From Conus ventricosus (Eukaryota > Mollusca > Gastropoda > Neogastropoda > Conidae), in assembly GCA_018398815.1 (NCBI GenBank), contig CM031604.1, positions 51,902,365-51,966,364 of the forward strand: a stretch of DNA of 64,000 nucleotides, read 5' to 3'. A program made the position numbers and the translations under genes. Under the pieces are notes generated by a model. That model was not told the DNA's origin and ran no database searches. It was given only the letters and a program-made list of their open reading frames with translations. Shown in pieces: positions 24,401 through 39,600 of this stretch (position 1 is the first letter of the stretch; each line of letters starts with the position of its first letter).

Positions 24401-27400
24401 AGACCCAGATCCCAGGTAACATGAGACCCATTCCCAGGTAACATAAGACACAGATCCCAGGTAACATGAGACCCAGATCCCAGGTAACATGAGACCCAGA
24501 TCCAGGTAACATGAGACCCATTCCCAGGTAGCATAAGATCCAGATCCCAGGTAACATTAAGCCCAGATCCCAGGTAACATAAGGCCCATATCCCAAGTAA
24601 CATAAGACTCAGATCCCTGGTACCATAAGACTCTGATCCCAGGAAACATAAGACCCAGATCCCTGGTAACATAAGACCCAGAACCCTGGTAACATAAGAC
24701 CCAGATCCCTGGTAACACAAGACCCGGAACCCTGGTAACATACGACCCAGAACCCTGGTAACATAAGACCCAGAACCCAGGTAACATACGACCCAGAACC
24801 CTAAGACCCAGAACCCAGGTAACATACGACCCAGAACCCTGGTAACATACGACCCAGAACCCTGGTAACATACGACCCAGAACCCTGGTAACATACGACC
24901 CAGATCCCAGGTAACATACGACCCAGAACCCTGGTAACATACGACCCAGAACCCTGGTAACATAAGACCCAGAACCCTGGTAACATAAGACCCAGAACCC
25001 TGGTAACATAAGACCCAGAACCCAGGTAACATAAGACCCAGAACCCAAGTAACATAAGACCCAGAACCCTGGTAACATAAGACCCAGATCCCAGGTAACA
25101 AGACCCAGATCCCAGGTAACATTAGACCCGGATCCCAGGTAACATTAAATCCAGATTCCAGGTAGCATAAGATCCAGATCCCAGGAATGACTTCCAACCT
25201 GGCCTTCTGTTCCTCCCCACTGCTTTGCTTGATGTCAAAAACAGTTTGGTCAAAAAGTTGACAACCTGTGTATCTCTTCTCCAGAAAAAAACAAAAACAA
25301 AAAAACTTTTAAAAACAGTTTGGTCAAAAAGTTGACAACCTGTGTATCTCTTCTCCAGAAAAAAACAAAAACAAAAAAACTTTTAAAAACAGTTTGGTCA
25401 AAAAGTTGACAACCTGTGTATCTCTTCTCCAGAAAAAAACAAAAACAAAAAAACTTTTAAAAAGTTTGGTCAAAAAGTTGACAACCTGTGTATCTCTTCT
25501 CCAGAATAAAAAACCCCAAAACAAAACAAAAATAAAACTGACAGGGAAAAAAGTTGCACAAAAATTACAAAAATAAATCAAAACCAAACAAAACCATGAA
25601 ACTCTTTAGCAGGAAAGTATGCTGAATAGAATGCAGAAAAATTATTGTGACCAAAAAGCATGCACTGCATTTTTTTTTTTAAAGAAATGAAAATGGGTCC
25701 CTTAGTTCCAAATGTGCACATTTAGTATGTTACAGAGTAGAAAACTGAACACAAGCTTTTGAACCAAAAATAATGGGGTCTTGGTTCTACATGTAACATG
25801 ACTCATCAATCTGAAAAGAACTTAACCTTTGTTCAACTTTGTTTTCAGGGCTGCTCAATTTTTGTTTTCATGGCTTTTAAAACAACAATTCTTATGTTCC
25901 AAAGAAACCCAAGTTTGAAATATGCTAGAGTAAAGAACAATATTACATGACAACTGAAAGAAAAATATCTAAATATGGTCATCTGACAAAGTACTGGAGA
26001 ATCAAAAACAAAAAAATGATGCAAGCATAGATAGTTCTGGTGTGTGTGTGTGTGGTGTGTGTGGTGTGTGTGTGTGTGTACACATTTCTATTAAAAAAAT
26101 TCAAATAGCATGAACAAAAAAAAGAAGAAAAAAGAAAGAAAGAAGTCAAGAACTTTAATAAAGCAGTGTTATTCTGGGTCTTTCTTTGACCAAACAACTC
26201 ACGCACCCTGGACAAAGGATTTTTGGCAATCTCCTCTTCTCTCTTGATCTGCAGCTCTGATAATGACTGATAGAGATGCTGAAAAAAATGATAACATTTC
26301 TATTTTCACAAACAGCAACATTAATGGCTTCTCGCCATACTGACTTAGAAAGAAAGACTTAACTATATCCTTTCATAAAAAAAACTCAGAATTTAACCTC
26401 TAGTGAAAAATTCAAATACATTTGTTGGTTTGGGAAAGGTGTTCCAAGTGCACAAATGAAAAAATAGACTATTTTCTGTCCTTTACTTGGGGCTCAGTCA
26501 ATGGTGTCACTCCCACGCTGATTACTCTAGCTTCCCTACACATAGCCACACCCAGGTACACTCTGCCACAGCAGTGCGTAAAGAGCTATCAAGATCAGGT
26601 CGTCATCAGGCAGTTCATCAATGGAAACATGCCCTACTTCTGACTCTGGTTCTGATCCAACATGTACAAAAAGTTGGAAAACATCCTTTTTATTTCATAC
26701 CGACCTGTCCAAACGAATGCCTTATTGCCATTTGGCATGGAACATTGCCATATCATCACCTATCCCCCCCCCAAAAAAAAAAAACCAAAAACCAACAACA
26801 ACAAAAAAGCAACAACAGGAGACCAGGGAGCTAACCTCAACCCCCAGCTAGCCAGCAATTATGATCTCTCTTCAGGGGGTCACTTCATTGACTCATATTT
26901 GAATTAGCTGTTTTCTTCTTTCCCTTGATGGAGAAACATGCCCTTGTCAGCTCTCCACAATTTGGAATTCATGTTTTCAGTGCTCATGGCTCCTCACAAC
27001 CATCCATTTTAGCTTGCTCTTACTTCTGACAGAGGGGCTCTCTTTTTCCCTCACTTCTCTCCAGCTTTCAGCTCCGTAGTCGTTTGCCTTGGTGTCTACC
27101 TCCTCCTCCTCCAAATCACCTGCTATTACGGACTCATTGTTCACTCTCAACAAAGGGTTGCCTTTGTGCCAATACTCACGAGATATACTTCCTTGGGGAA
27201 GCCTCAGCCCTGATGTGGCCCTTTGCGGTCGCTGGGCTATAAGCAATATTATCTTATCTTATCTTGGGAAGCCTGCCACCTTGTCCTTCTAACGACAATC
27301 CTATGACTCTAAAGACTTTGAAATACCTCAACACAAACATGGGGATGGTGGTGGGTTGGAACAGAGAAAAGTCAAACCCAAGACTGCATTGTTCAATTTT

Positions 27401-29396
27401 TACTAAAATCTGTGAGTTTGCATGAAAGTGGGAGCCCCGAAATACTTGAAGCAAAATTTGGAAAGAGACATAGCATCTAGTCCTGTACTTCGTGTGTCCT
27501 TGGAGATAACCAACACCCTCTCTTTCCAAATTGTGCTTCATTTTCCGCCCTCAGTCTCACCGTTTTGAAACATGAAGTACTTGTCAAGATCAATCACCAA
27601 AGTGTAAACAAAGCAATTTTTTTTTTAGCATTCACCACTGTTGTCATCACAGTTCTGAACAACCAGACAGTAAAAGAAAACAATGTATTTCAATATCAAC
27701 CCTTCTTTCATTATACTGCCTATTTCATCCCCTGATACAATGCTGATGACTCTACCTGTTTGAGAACCTTGACTCCTTCGTGGATGGGCTGTGGGAGACC
27801 TGCTAGGGAGGTATGATCGTTCTTCACCTGAAAGCCCACAAACTTGGCCCGGGTCTGCTCCAGGAACTGCTCCAAATCTTTTTGCCTGTCACCATGCAGG
27901 ATCACACAGGCTCATGCACAAGATACTTGACTCATGATTATTGATTGTGCCCAGTCTTGCACTTTATACTGGATACGTAACTTGACAACCAAGCCTAGTT
28001 TTCAAGCTTCTTGACAGTGACTTGCAATCTAGCCATGACATCTGAGAACTTGCATCATTCTGCGTCGGATAAGCCATGTTCTGGTCAGCTAAGCTTTCTT
28101 TCTCAACAGCGACTATTCTCTTTAAAGAGGGATGCACTGGTAAACTCCCGATACAAATCAGGGTTTAAAACTGTCAGGAAAAAGAAGAACGACTTGAAAA
28201 CTCAGCCTGTTCAAAGGAATGCTTCTTACATCGGAGACATGCCAGTCCAGGAGGAGGGGGTGGGGGGGGGGGATTTGGGGGGGAAGGGGCAGTTGGAGGA
28301 AAGGGATCCAATGGTATTCCCCCATCCTTCTCCTCCCTCCTTCCTAATCCCAGGCAAAATCGTGAAAAAAGGGCTATGATCTGTATAACTTGGTTCATTC
28401 TAGGTATCACTGTTAGCTATATTTTCATCTATAATCAATTTCTGTTTTCTTTCCATGAGTGACACTTTTTCTTTGGGGGTGAGGGGATGGAGGGGTGGGG
28501 TGGGTAGAGTGACTGTTTCTTTCTTGAGGGAGAGGGGAGGGAAGAGGACGAAGGGAATTCCTCCATTTGGTGGACAATGCTAAGCCCTATCTGTGATACT
28601 TATATATGAGTCATTCTTTGCTACTGGTAACTAAAGGAGGGACCAAGTGTCAAAATTTCAAAATGGCTGCACAAGTGTGAAAACTTGTAATTTGTCACCT
28701 CAAGGTAAGCAAAGTCATCCCCTAAAAGAAAGAAATCTGTGACATTACTTGCTGCTATGCTATGCCCATGGGAAGACCCAAGGTGTTGGAACAGTAACTG
28801 CGTTACGTGTTGACACCACATCAGTAGTAAAATACCTTATTTGTACAAAAATGAAAACTGGCCATAGGCAGCCTATTAGCAGACATCATTAGAAGTGTGC
28901 ATGGACAGATTTGATGCTATCACCCTTCTGCCTGTGATACCAGCATTGACTCGTTTATGTGACACCGTAACACAGTTACACTTCATTCTTTAGTAATTAA
29001 CTGTTACTCATGCAAGAACAACTGCTTGCCAAATATGGTCTGTGCTCTTTCCCCCTGATCCAAAAAATGAAATGAATATGGCAAATAAAGGTTGTTCATT
29101 TTCTTTCAAGAAATATGTGACCGTTTCCATAAAGCGTAACTGCGTTACATATGACACCAACATCACTTTCAAAGTGAGCACACTGAACTTTAGCAACTAA
29201 CCATCTATCATTGTCTAGGACTTTAAGTCCTTTACAAATCCTATTAACACCCCCCCCCCCCCCCCCCCTGCTTTCCACACACCCTTGGCTTCATTCATTA
29301 GAAACAAATGAGAAATACAATCGAAATGTTGTACAAACCATATTTAATCAGCACTGTAGATTTCTTGTTCTTTACAGAAAATTAATTTGTAAGTGT

Positions 29397-29458
<62 letters not shown>

Positions 29459-32400
29459 TCAATTCTGCTGGCAGTTCTTTAAAAAAAAGTAGTGGTCATG
29501 GGTGTCAACTGCTGGCGTGTCAATCTATGTTGCGTCCTTTTTGGATACTAAGAAGGTTTGGTCTCTGTTTGGGAAAATATAGAATTTCCCAGCACAGATG
29601 AGGAATTTCACAACAAAGTCATCCTCAGGCACTTCCATGGCCTGTGGTCCTTTCTCCGTCTGGACCTCCACTGTGAGGACCACACAGTGTCTGCCAACTG
29701 CAAGCACCTGTAAAAAAAAAAAAAAAAAAAAAAAGTTGAGATTAAAACAGTTGGTAGCATTGTCATGTAACATACAAATGGTCACACTTTCAAAATGACA
29801 CATAATCAGTAAAACTAGGAATGACCATAAATAAACAGGAAGGAAACACACAAACTGAGCTGTTAAAGTTTCTTAAAAAAGCTTTTCTCTAATTTACACA
29901 GAAATAACCAGAAATATACTATTAAAAAAAAAAGAAAAAGAAAAAAAGAATAATGTACAATGATTATTATAATGATTTTTTTTTTTGCAGAAATGAAGAT
30001 AGATGCACTTATCTAAACTGGAACAACAGAGTTTCATGAGACACTAAGATTTTGTGCAAGTGTAATGCAGGTGACACTACATGAATTCTGCTGAATTCAG
30101 CCACATTTCATCACTTGGCTGTGACTTTTTTTGGCACCTTGCGTAAATTAACACATACAATTAATTTAATTAAAAGTGCATCACGTTTTACACACCTATG
30201 CAACAATTAAAACATAATATGTTACCAGCGCTTCACACAGTTACATTGTGACACGATGATTAATCCAAATTTCGTGTCATGTGTAACAAGGTTGTGTTAA
30301 ATGCGATTCTGGTATTTTCTGTCATAATCATAAACTTTGACGCAACAGACACGACAATTTCTCAAATAACTGACATATCCATGCATGCAATCATAGCTAC
30401 CATGCTGCGGAAACAATGATTTTGATAAAATGTCGAACTGTGTTACACTTGACGCCATCCATGTGTTGGAGCCGGTTGAAATTGGCCGATTAAGTACAGA
30501 TTGTAAAAGATCAAGACAACTATTATCTTATTCATGACAGTAAAACGAAGGAATAATGATTAAGAAAACATTAATAACTCACCTTCATGCAGTTGAAAGC
30601 AAATATTTGAGTTGAAATCGGTTCTTCCGTGATGATATTGGCCAAAACTGGAAAATCCCGCACCGGCGTCACCGCGTTTCACTCAGAGTTCGAAGTGTGA
30701 CGCGTCACTTTATTTTGTGTCCCACAAGCTTTTGCGTAGCTATTTCTGTGTGAAACGTCACAGGTTTGTGCTTAATCATGGACCGTTTAGGCGACGTCAT
30801 CTGTGCACTCTATTTTTAGCTTTGTTGTCGAAGGGGGGCTTTCAAAGGTTGGAGCGTTACCTGCGTTTCACATGCGACGCGAAATTTTCGAATGTTTACT
30901 TTTCGACTGTTTTAGCGTTTATTTCCTGAATCATTCTTTCAATATATTCTTTTCCATCGACTACATGCATTTACCGGTCTACCTTTCGCTATATGATGTT
31001 ACATGCTGTACTGGTGACAGCAATCGACGATCGGAATGTGTGACACGAAAGGTAACGCAGGTGACGGTTGTAAATTAATGATGTGTTATGAAAACGAAAA
31101 AAGCGGTGCGAAAGTATTGACTACCATAGCGCAGAAAAAACACTTTTACCACATAGCAAACACTCAAAAAAAGTTTTAACAGTTGTCATGCATTGTATGA
31201 AGCCATTGTTTTGGGCAACATTTCTCGGTCCCCTTTTCGGACGCCATTTTGAAGGCATTTTCGATGTTTAAATTAACATTACTAAAAATCATGGAAACTA
31301 CCAAAGTTTTTCTTGATGGTGTCGTTTCTTCAAAACTATAAGAACACTTTCATTTAAGAAATATAGTCTGAGAGCGACAAGGTTTTTTTTTACAGCATGA
31401 GAAATAGAGTCACCCCCAATAGTGACCAGAAGCAAAGAATGACTCATTTGCTTGATGTGCTTTTGCTTGGTTACAGATCCCCATAAATGATGGAAAGGAC
31501 TAAGGAAAAGAAACATCTCTTCACCAGTAAGTCAATCACTGCTGTCCAGTTGAACAGGTTCTTCACACTGAATATTTGAATGTGTAAGCAACTGCTTAAA
31601 AAAACAACAGAACAAACAAACAACAACAACAACTGAAAATTCTTCAGTGCAACATTTTACAAATCATTATCAGAATAAATTAACACATTGCGTCCTCAGT
31701 TTCCAAAAATGTTACATAGATTAAAAAAAAAAAACCCACACAAGTAAAACTCACGATCATCAGTGATACATGATCATTCCTATCAACCTTAGATGATTTT
31801 GCCTGATGGCCGTACTCTTCCTGTTACCAAACCTCCAGACTTCAATGAAGGTTTTCTTTGCCGTGACAAGCATACATTTTCCTCACCTTACTTTAGGTTT
31901 CCAGGGTAATGACTTTTGCACCACTGAAGGAGTGGCGGGCCTTGGCGGAGTAGGGGCATGTCGTCATCACTGCCTGTCTTCAAGCCTTCCATTTCGCGCA
32001 TAAGATCATCGTCTCGGTCGAGACCCCCATCAAAGGGGTCGTCAAGACTGCTCTGTTTGACCAAACTCTTTTACATTGTAGCGAGGAAAGGCAGCGCAGA
32101 CCAGGCAGCAGATGCAAGGGGGCGCAATCCAAGGCAGGACGGCCAAGGAGAGACAACCAAACAGAAGGCACAAAAGGCAGAAAGAAAGGTTAGATAAGCA
32201 AGCTTGGCTAGCGTGGCAGGGTTTGGTCTTCAGGTCTTCACAGACTCTAAAACACATCACTTTATCACACTGACTGTGTTTCTGGGTATACTCAGGGCAA
32301 TTTTCACACAGGGCCAACACTCGGTGCTCCAACGGCAAGAGTTTATCATAAATGTCAAAATAAGGGTTTACAGTGAAAACATAAAAATGAATGTTTTGTT

Positions 32401-35400
32401 TGATGCGAACAGCTAATTTCAGTTTCTTCCTCCACCTGCCCGTCTCCTCTCCTTTACATCTACCTTCCCTACACCAAAACAATCACACAGACCATTTTCA
32501 GACTTGGAGGTAGAATTCTTATTCATTTCACAATGAACTAAAAGAATCTAATCTGGACATACCAACCTACCCACATAAAAGTTATTCTTTTGTGCTCTTC
32601 AGGGCTTAAGATTTCTAAAATGTTTTCAACTTATGAATAGCATTAAAAATATAACCATACACAAATCTACACAGTCCATAGATACAATGTATCACATTTG
32701 AAATGAAAATGTGTCACTTGGCATATAACTCAACCCATTAATTCTATTTGTGATATTCTTTCATGACAAGAGAAGCTGAATCTGCATAGTGGTGTACACA
32801 TGAATATAATGGTGAGATGATCTCGGTGGCAGGTGACAAAAGATAACATAAATGGCATGACTGGTCATGGCGCACATATATTTCTTTCCTACCCATCCAC
32901 TTCAACGTTTTTTCCCCCTTCAATTATTCTTAATGCATGGTCTTCGCTTAGTTCTGAAACTAACTACAGTGTGAACGGGGATGGGTAACCAAATATGAAA
33001 GCTAAAATGAAGAGGGAGAGAAGGGGCATGCTTAATAACTTCCTGGACAAATTAACAAAGGAAGGGTTAGAAAGGTCTCTTAAAACTCTAGTGCAGACAG
33101 GTCCTGTCAAAGCCTCCCAAAGACCTCACATCACAAAGAAGTCATTTAGAAAAAAAAGCACTTTTCCTAAGAGAGTTTATGATATCATTTACAAAATCCT
33201 TTGCCATGTAATTGTATCTTCTCTCAACAACATATGTGCTATTAACGCTATTTGATTATCAAGTCACAGGACACCATAGAGTCATAAATGTTTTTGTAAC
33301 CCCCAAAACTGAAAAAATAACACGCCATACAAGATGGCTGGCAAAAACTGAAAATGAAAGCAAACTTCAACAAACTAACTCAGTAATATTATTAAGTTGC
33401 TGTCTTTTCCATTGCTGGACATTGCACAGTCTGAGACAGATCTGATCATGTTTAACAGTGAAGCAGTTAAAAAATAGTCAAATCCTTTCAGTTGACTACA
33501 GCTCACAAGATCGGACTCTGAAGATGACAGTCTGGCCTGTCTGATAAGGGGTAAGTGTCTGAATTGGTCATGGAACTTACCTCAGTTTATGTCAACAAAT
33601 GACAGTCTGGCAACACTAAACTAGCACTAGCACACAGATGTGTTAAACTACAGACACGCACTTCAAAGTCCACTGACACTATTCACAAGATTTAAAACAA
33701 ATGACATCCATTTTACACAAATCTGATTCTTTCTTGTTTGTCTTGCAATCCTATGACACTGATCCCATTATTCAATTTTCATCATCATTTACTCCTTGGT
33801 CATCTCCATAGCATCAACCTGCATTCTCTTGCTGAACTTGCTTAACTGAGAGCAACAGCAGCACAGAACATCTATGCATGTACCACACTGTATAACGCAG
33901 ACAAAAGGGCATTTGCTTTTGCTTCTGTTGTGGTATGAGGTCTCCAATCAATAGTCAAAAAAATCAAAATGATGAGGAAGAGGGAATGCAGCCCGTACGG
34001 GCCGTCCAAGCGGTGAGGCATCTAAAATGGGTAGAGAGGAGAGAGAGCGGGGTGGGGGTGAGGAGTTTTCAACTAAAGACCAAACCCTCTGGCATAAGTG
34101 GCAAATCCCATAGCCAGACCCAAGCGTAACTAAAATACCACAAACTTTATGCAGCATGCAGTCATAATGAAAGAAAGAAAAAAAAGGCCAAATCAATCTC
34201 TTCGATGCAAAAGAAAAACATGGAAACAAACAATAATAAAAAATAAAAAAAACACAAACAATAATGTAAATAACTTGCACCAAAATAATGAATCATGCAT
34301 TCCGTCATTCCACCCAGCTCACCTTCGGTTACAGAGCAGACTACACTGTGTCACAAGAACCAGACCAATGCATGCACATACATGTACGGGTTACCGCAGA
34401 AAGACCACTCTCATTGTCCAATCACAATACTGCAAACAGGCAGTATAGCATATAATCATCCCTCTACTGCAGATGTCTATTTCCATCTAATCTGAATGTT
34501 TCTGATTAACTACCGATTCCACCAAGCAAACATCTATTTCCACCTGATATGAAAGCCGCTCCTCTACTTCTTTTGTAAATGTCTGTGTCTACCTAGTGTG
34601 AACTTAGTCTAAAACAGATGGCTGACTGAGCATTCCATGGACATATAAAGTTCATTAACGGCTGAGCAAATAAAACTCGTGTTCATGGAAATAATAAAGA
34701 AGAAAAAATAAATTCATTGAAAAAAGAGCAATAGATAAAGAAAGAAAGAAATGATGTGGTGCCATGGCAAATGCAAAATAACTGAGATAGTCAATATGAA
34801 CCGATTTCAAAAAATGGTTCTCACTGTTTCAGCTGTCTGCAAAAAGGGGGGGGAAAAAGACTGCCTGAATCATTCTTCACAGAATCTATGGTAGTTCCAA
34901 AATGAAAAACACAACAATACTTTTTTAAAATTTTATGATCACTGATACAAACCACAACAGTTCACAAACGTGTGGCTTATTCAGCAGAACAAAAACAGGA
35001 GGAGTACAAGATGAGTTGGGTAAAAAAAAAAAAAATTCAACCAAAAAGTCCAAACAAATATGAATGAACACAGGGTAAATATATCAACAAGGGAATATTC
35101 AGAACTAAGCCAAGCCATCTGCCAAAAATACATGCCATCATGAAGATAAGACATGGTGAGCAAAGTCACTCATACAAAACAAAATCATCAATTTGATAAC
35201 AGAACATTTCTGAATAAACAAGAGCAAAGTTTTCTTCCTTTGGGGGAGGGGGGGGGGGCTGGGCAGGGGGGGGGGGGGGGGGGGGGGGGGGGAGGGGGGA
35301 TGCCATGAAAAACTAGGGCAGGGGAGGGAAGGGCTAAAAGACAGCTGCAGATTTTTAAAAGAAATTCATCAGAAAATAAGAACAATTCTTGGCCACATCA

Positions 35401-35707
35401 AACATAAAATGATAAATCAGCAGGCATCTTCATATCACTTTATCTATCTTTATTTCTGGCGGGAAAAAAAAGGGGATGAATTTAAACATCGGAATGAGTT
35501 GCATCATAATCCAAACAAACAAAAGTTATAGAAAAGATGTTCCAGAGGCATGGACAAAGATGTTTGCAGACAAACTGACTTACTGACCAAATTTTTTATT
35601 TAATTTGTTTTTAATTCTGCTTCTGTGTATGCATGCATGTGTGTGTGTGTGTGTGTTCATGTATGCATGTGAGATAAAAAATATATACATGTCTGTGTGC
35701 GTGCGCG

Positions 35708-35759
<52 letters not shown>

Positions 35760-36551
35760 GCACATGTGTGTGTATGTACATGAGATGACACTCTTGCCTG
35801 TCTTGCAGTCTCATTGGCAGATAATGCTGAAGAGCTGAGAGTTCTCTAAAAGAGAGAGAAGTACATCCCTCTACGGTTGCAACTCTAATACAGGAACTCT
35901 TTTTAATGGAGATGGGAAAAAAAGACTTAAAAAACATTCCTGCCTGTTTCTAGGTTCTACAAAAAAAAAAAAAAAAAAAATCATGCACTTCCAGTTCTCA
36001 GTATAACATGACCAATTCTATTTCGGCAGAATTTTGCCATCTGGCTGGTCCAGTAATTTCAATCTATGAAGAGGAAGTTCTGACAAATCCAGATCTCATT
36101 GTTGTATCAAAGTCTCCATCTCTTTTAAGGACTGATCAACAGATTTGTGTCTAAGTCACCCCCTCACCCCCCTACCCCTGCTGGATATCTCATCGTACTT
36201 TGATTTAATTCTTCGTGCTGACAAAAACCTGATAAAGTAGGAGCCACCTTTATTTTCAGTGGGGAGCCTTGTGAGTTGCAGTTATTAACAAAGCCATTCA
36301 AAAGAGCAGAGCAAACAAGCCAACAACTGAAGTGTGAAGAAATTTTAGTGGAAGGGGAACATGTTAACTGTAAACTGCAAACGGAGTGATACTTGCATAA
36401 AAGAAAGGAAACAACTGTTGTAAGAGTCATCAGAGATTATTAGAGAGGATACAGCAGCTTCTTTAAAAAAAAAACATTTACGAAATTCACACACACACAC
36501 ACACACATGCACACACCACATTCATGCACACACACACTCTCTCACTCTCAA

Positions 36552-36625
<74 letters not shown>

Positions 36626-36627
36626 AC

Positions 36628-36667
<40 letters not shown>

Positions 36668-39600
36668 ACATGTACACACATACATACATTTATACACACA
36701 TGCCAAAAAAAAAATATATATATAAATACAAGTGCTAAATCTGCATGAAAAAGTTATCCATCAATTGCAGGTGAATAAATCGGTAAAATAAATACCAGAA
36801 CCCAGTTACTGAAAAGGTAATTTTGTATTAAAAAAATGTGCAGATGATTTAGAACCGTAATGAAGTAAGAATAAGTTTTCACAAAGACCACCACAAATAT
36901 GACCAAGGCAAACACTCAGGGCAAAATACTTTACATTTGTCTCTCCATTCACATCTTTCTCCCCATTCACATTCTCCTGTATAAAGAGCACATCATTTTG
37001 ATAGCTTGCAACAGTATACAATGCACAGTCTCTTGAAACAATTCAGAAATCATGAAATACATCAAAGTATGTCGCAAGCTTAAAAATATGAATAATATGA
37101 CTGACTGATTTAATGAACACAACTTTTCACTTTTAAAAGACACCTTACAAGGTCAATCTGCTAATTTTAAGAGGAATAGTGCTTTAGTCTGCCTTCATTT
37201 ATGCAAAGTTGCTACAACTTTTCTATGGGATTTTTGAAAGCATCAACATAATTTTCTTTTAAGATTTTTGAAAGTATTAAGATTATTTCAATGTATCTAT
37301 TTTTGGTTGTTCTTATGGTCTTGATAATCTGAATAAAGTATGATGTCCTAAGTATGATACTCATCATATATGTTCAATCAAGACCGCCTGATTCATTTAC
37401 TCAGTTCAATTCTGCTTGAAACCATCCAAGTACACTTTTAACATCTTTATCTGTTGGTTTATTCATTCATTTCATTAATGCAATAAAAGCACATCAACAC
37501 ACATAATACATGTCACCTGGGAGACTTTTTTCTTTCTTTCTTACTTGTAATGTCTTAAAATGCAATTGTTGTCTTTCATAATTTTCACAGACACATATCA
37601 TCAGCCTGCTTGATAAAAATCAATCAACTCACTCGATTCCATTGAGTTTCTTTGTTTCATAAAGTAAAAATCTGTCAACTTTATTCAATGTATAGTTTTA
37701 AAAAACTTAAACATCTGACCATCTTCACTTACAAACAGTTGCAAGGACTGTTCCTCCTTATACATCTGATCAACATCAATTTGACTGACAAACTTCATTT
37801 CTTATCATCCAAGTGACATGGATGCAAAATCACATTACAAAAAGATGCCAAACCCCAAAATGATGTTCACCATCCAAAGTGAGCCTAAACAGAATGGCTG
37901 GAAATATTCTTGGAAATGAAGGTAAGACATAATCATTTTCTAGCCTGCACCTAGACAAGACCATCTGCCTATCAATTGGCAATAATTTTGTATCTAGAAA
38001 ATTTAAATGACCAAGAAACAGGAAAGCATGTTTATCGTCACCTTCGTTCGACTTCATCAGCAAGTGAAAAAAACCTAGATAGATAACTTATCATAAACAT
38101 GCTTTCTTCTGACAGTCCAATACCTTTTGACTTTGCCGGTCAATACCTTTTGACTTTGCCGGTCACTTTGGCATGATACATTATGATGTCAACATCATAA
38201 ACAGGAACTTAAAATGGTACTTTCACAAAGCAAAATGTTCAGCTGCTGCAATGATTATCCAAACTGGCAAAATATCGCTGCATTTTCCATTTCTCTGCAG
38301 CAGATGTTTGAAAAAAAAAAAATTTGCAGCATTCACCAGATGCCCAATAGAAGTGACTGTCTGCCCCTGGCAGTTGCCTAGCCTTTACTGTCCTACCATG
38401 GAAATGCTTGTCCTGTGTCCCTCATTAAACTGGAGACCTGTATAACTATAAAACTGCTCATCAGTGTTTTCAGGTAAGTAACAAAGGATGTTATGGCCCA
38501 CTTCTCTAAACAGGGAAAACTGAGCTTGACTGCTGACATCACATGGATGAATGTGACATGAAACACTTCATGACTAACTGGTGCAGCAATCAAAGATATT
38601 CTACACATAAGTAATGAAACAATACCAGAGATCATATCAAATAGACTTATTTTCTTTTTCTGAAAATCACAACTGCTTGTATCACACAGGCTTTACACGT
38701 ATGTTTGGAAATCAGTCACCACATGTATGGATGGAAACTGTACGGAACGTCATTAAAAATGAAAGTCAGCTCATACTGCCCATGGAGACTGGTTATTTTT
38801 TCAAAAAACTGAATGAAGTTTTGGATCAGTGAAATGACTAAGATTTTACATTAAATAAGTGACACACCAGTGTAGCAGACTAAGCCTGCTTCACTCTACA
38901 CCGGCAACAGTACATCCCAACCCGGAATTCTCATGGCAAATCATCTTTGTCTAGCATGATGACTGTCACCAAACAGACCAGATGTGTCAACACTGATGGA
39001 AAGCAAGGAACAGAGGAAACCTGGCTGAGTAGAGAAGAGCCAAACCAGAGAGTACGGACAAAATGGAAGTGATAAAAGCTTTCTAGTTGCCACAAGAAAC
39101 ATTGTTGAACAAACATGGAGGGCACTGATGAGCAAACCGTCTTTGAATTTCTTGCATTTTGTTTCTTCATTCATTTTCAACCATTAAAATCCTTCAGTAT
39201 CTCAATTCCATGACGACTAAAGTTTCTTACCACTGAATGGACAAGAGTGGCATTAGAAGTAATATTTTCATTTCATGACTGGTTTATCAATATGATGAAA
39301 AGCGTTTGATACAAAGAGATAAAATTTTTTGTTAAATCCTCACAACATTTACCATACAAAGACCAACAGCTCCAATCCAAACGACCACTCACCCGCTTTC
39401 CTCCACGGGCACCACGGCGAGGGGCCTGCTGTTCAATGAGGTCGGCGGCAGAGGCAGGTGGAGATGCGGGCCGCATGGTGCGACACACTTCATAAGTGTC
39501 CTCTGGAAGTGGAGGCAGGTTGTACTGACTACGCACTGCGTTCTTCTGTTCCTGGAGATCTCGCAGTCCTCCCAATGAAGTCTAAAACAAGACAAATGTG

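Noticed and set aside
24028..25197. 389-codon open frame on the - strand
   Set aside because: It is wholly made of the 23-bp minisatellite and is open in all frames for that reason.
32042..32482. 146-codon Cys-rich - strand frame
   Set aside because: Overlaps the intron upstream of STRIP exon 9 in a different frame and has no recognisable domain.
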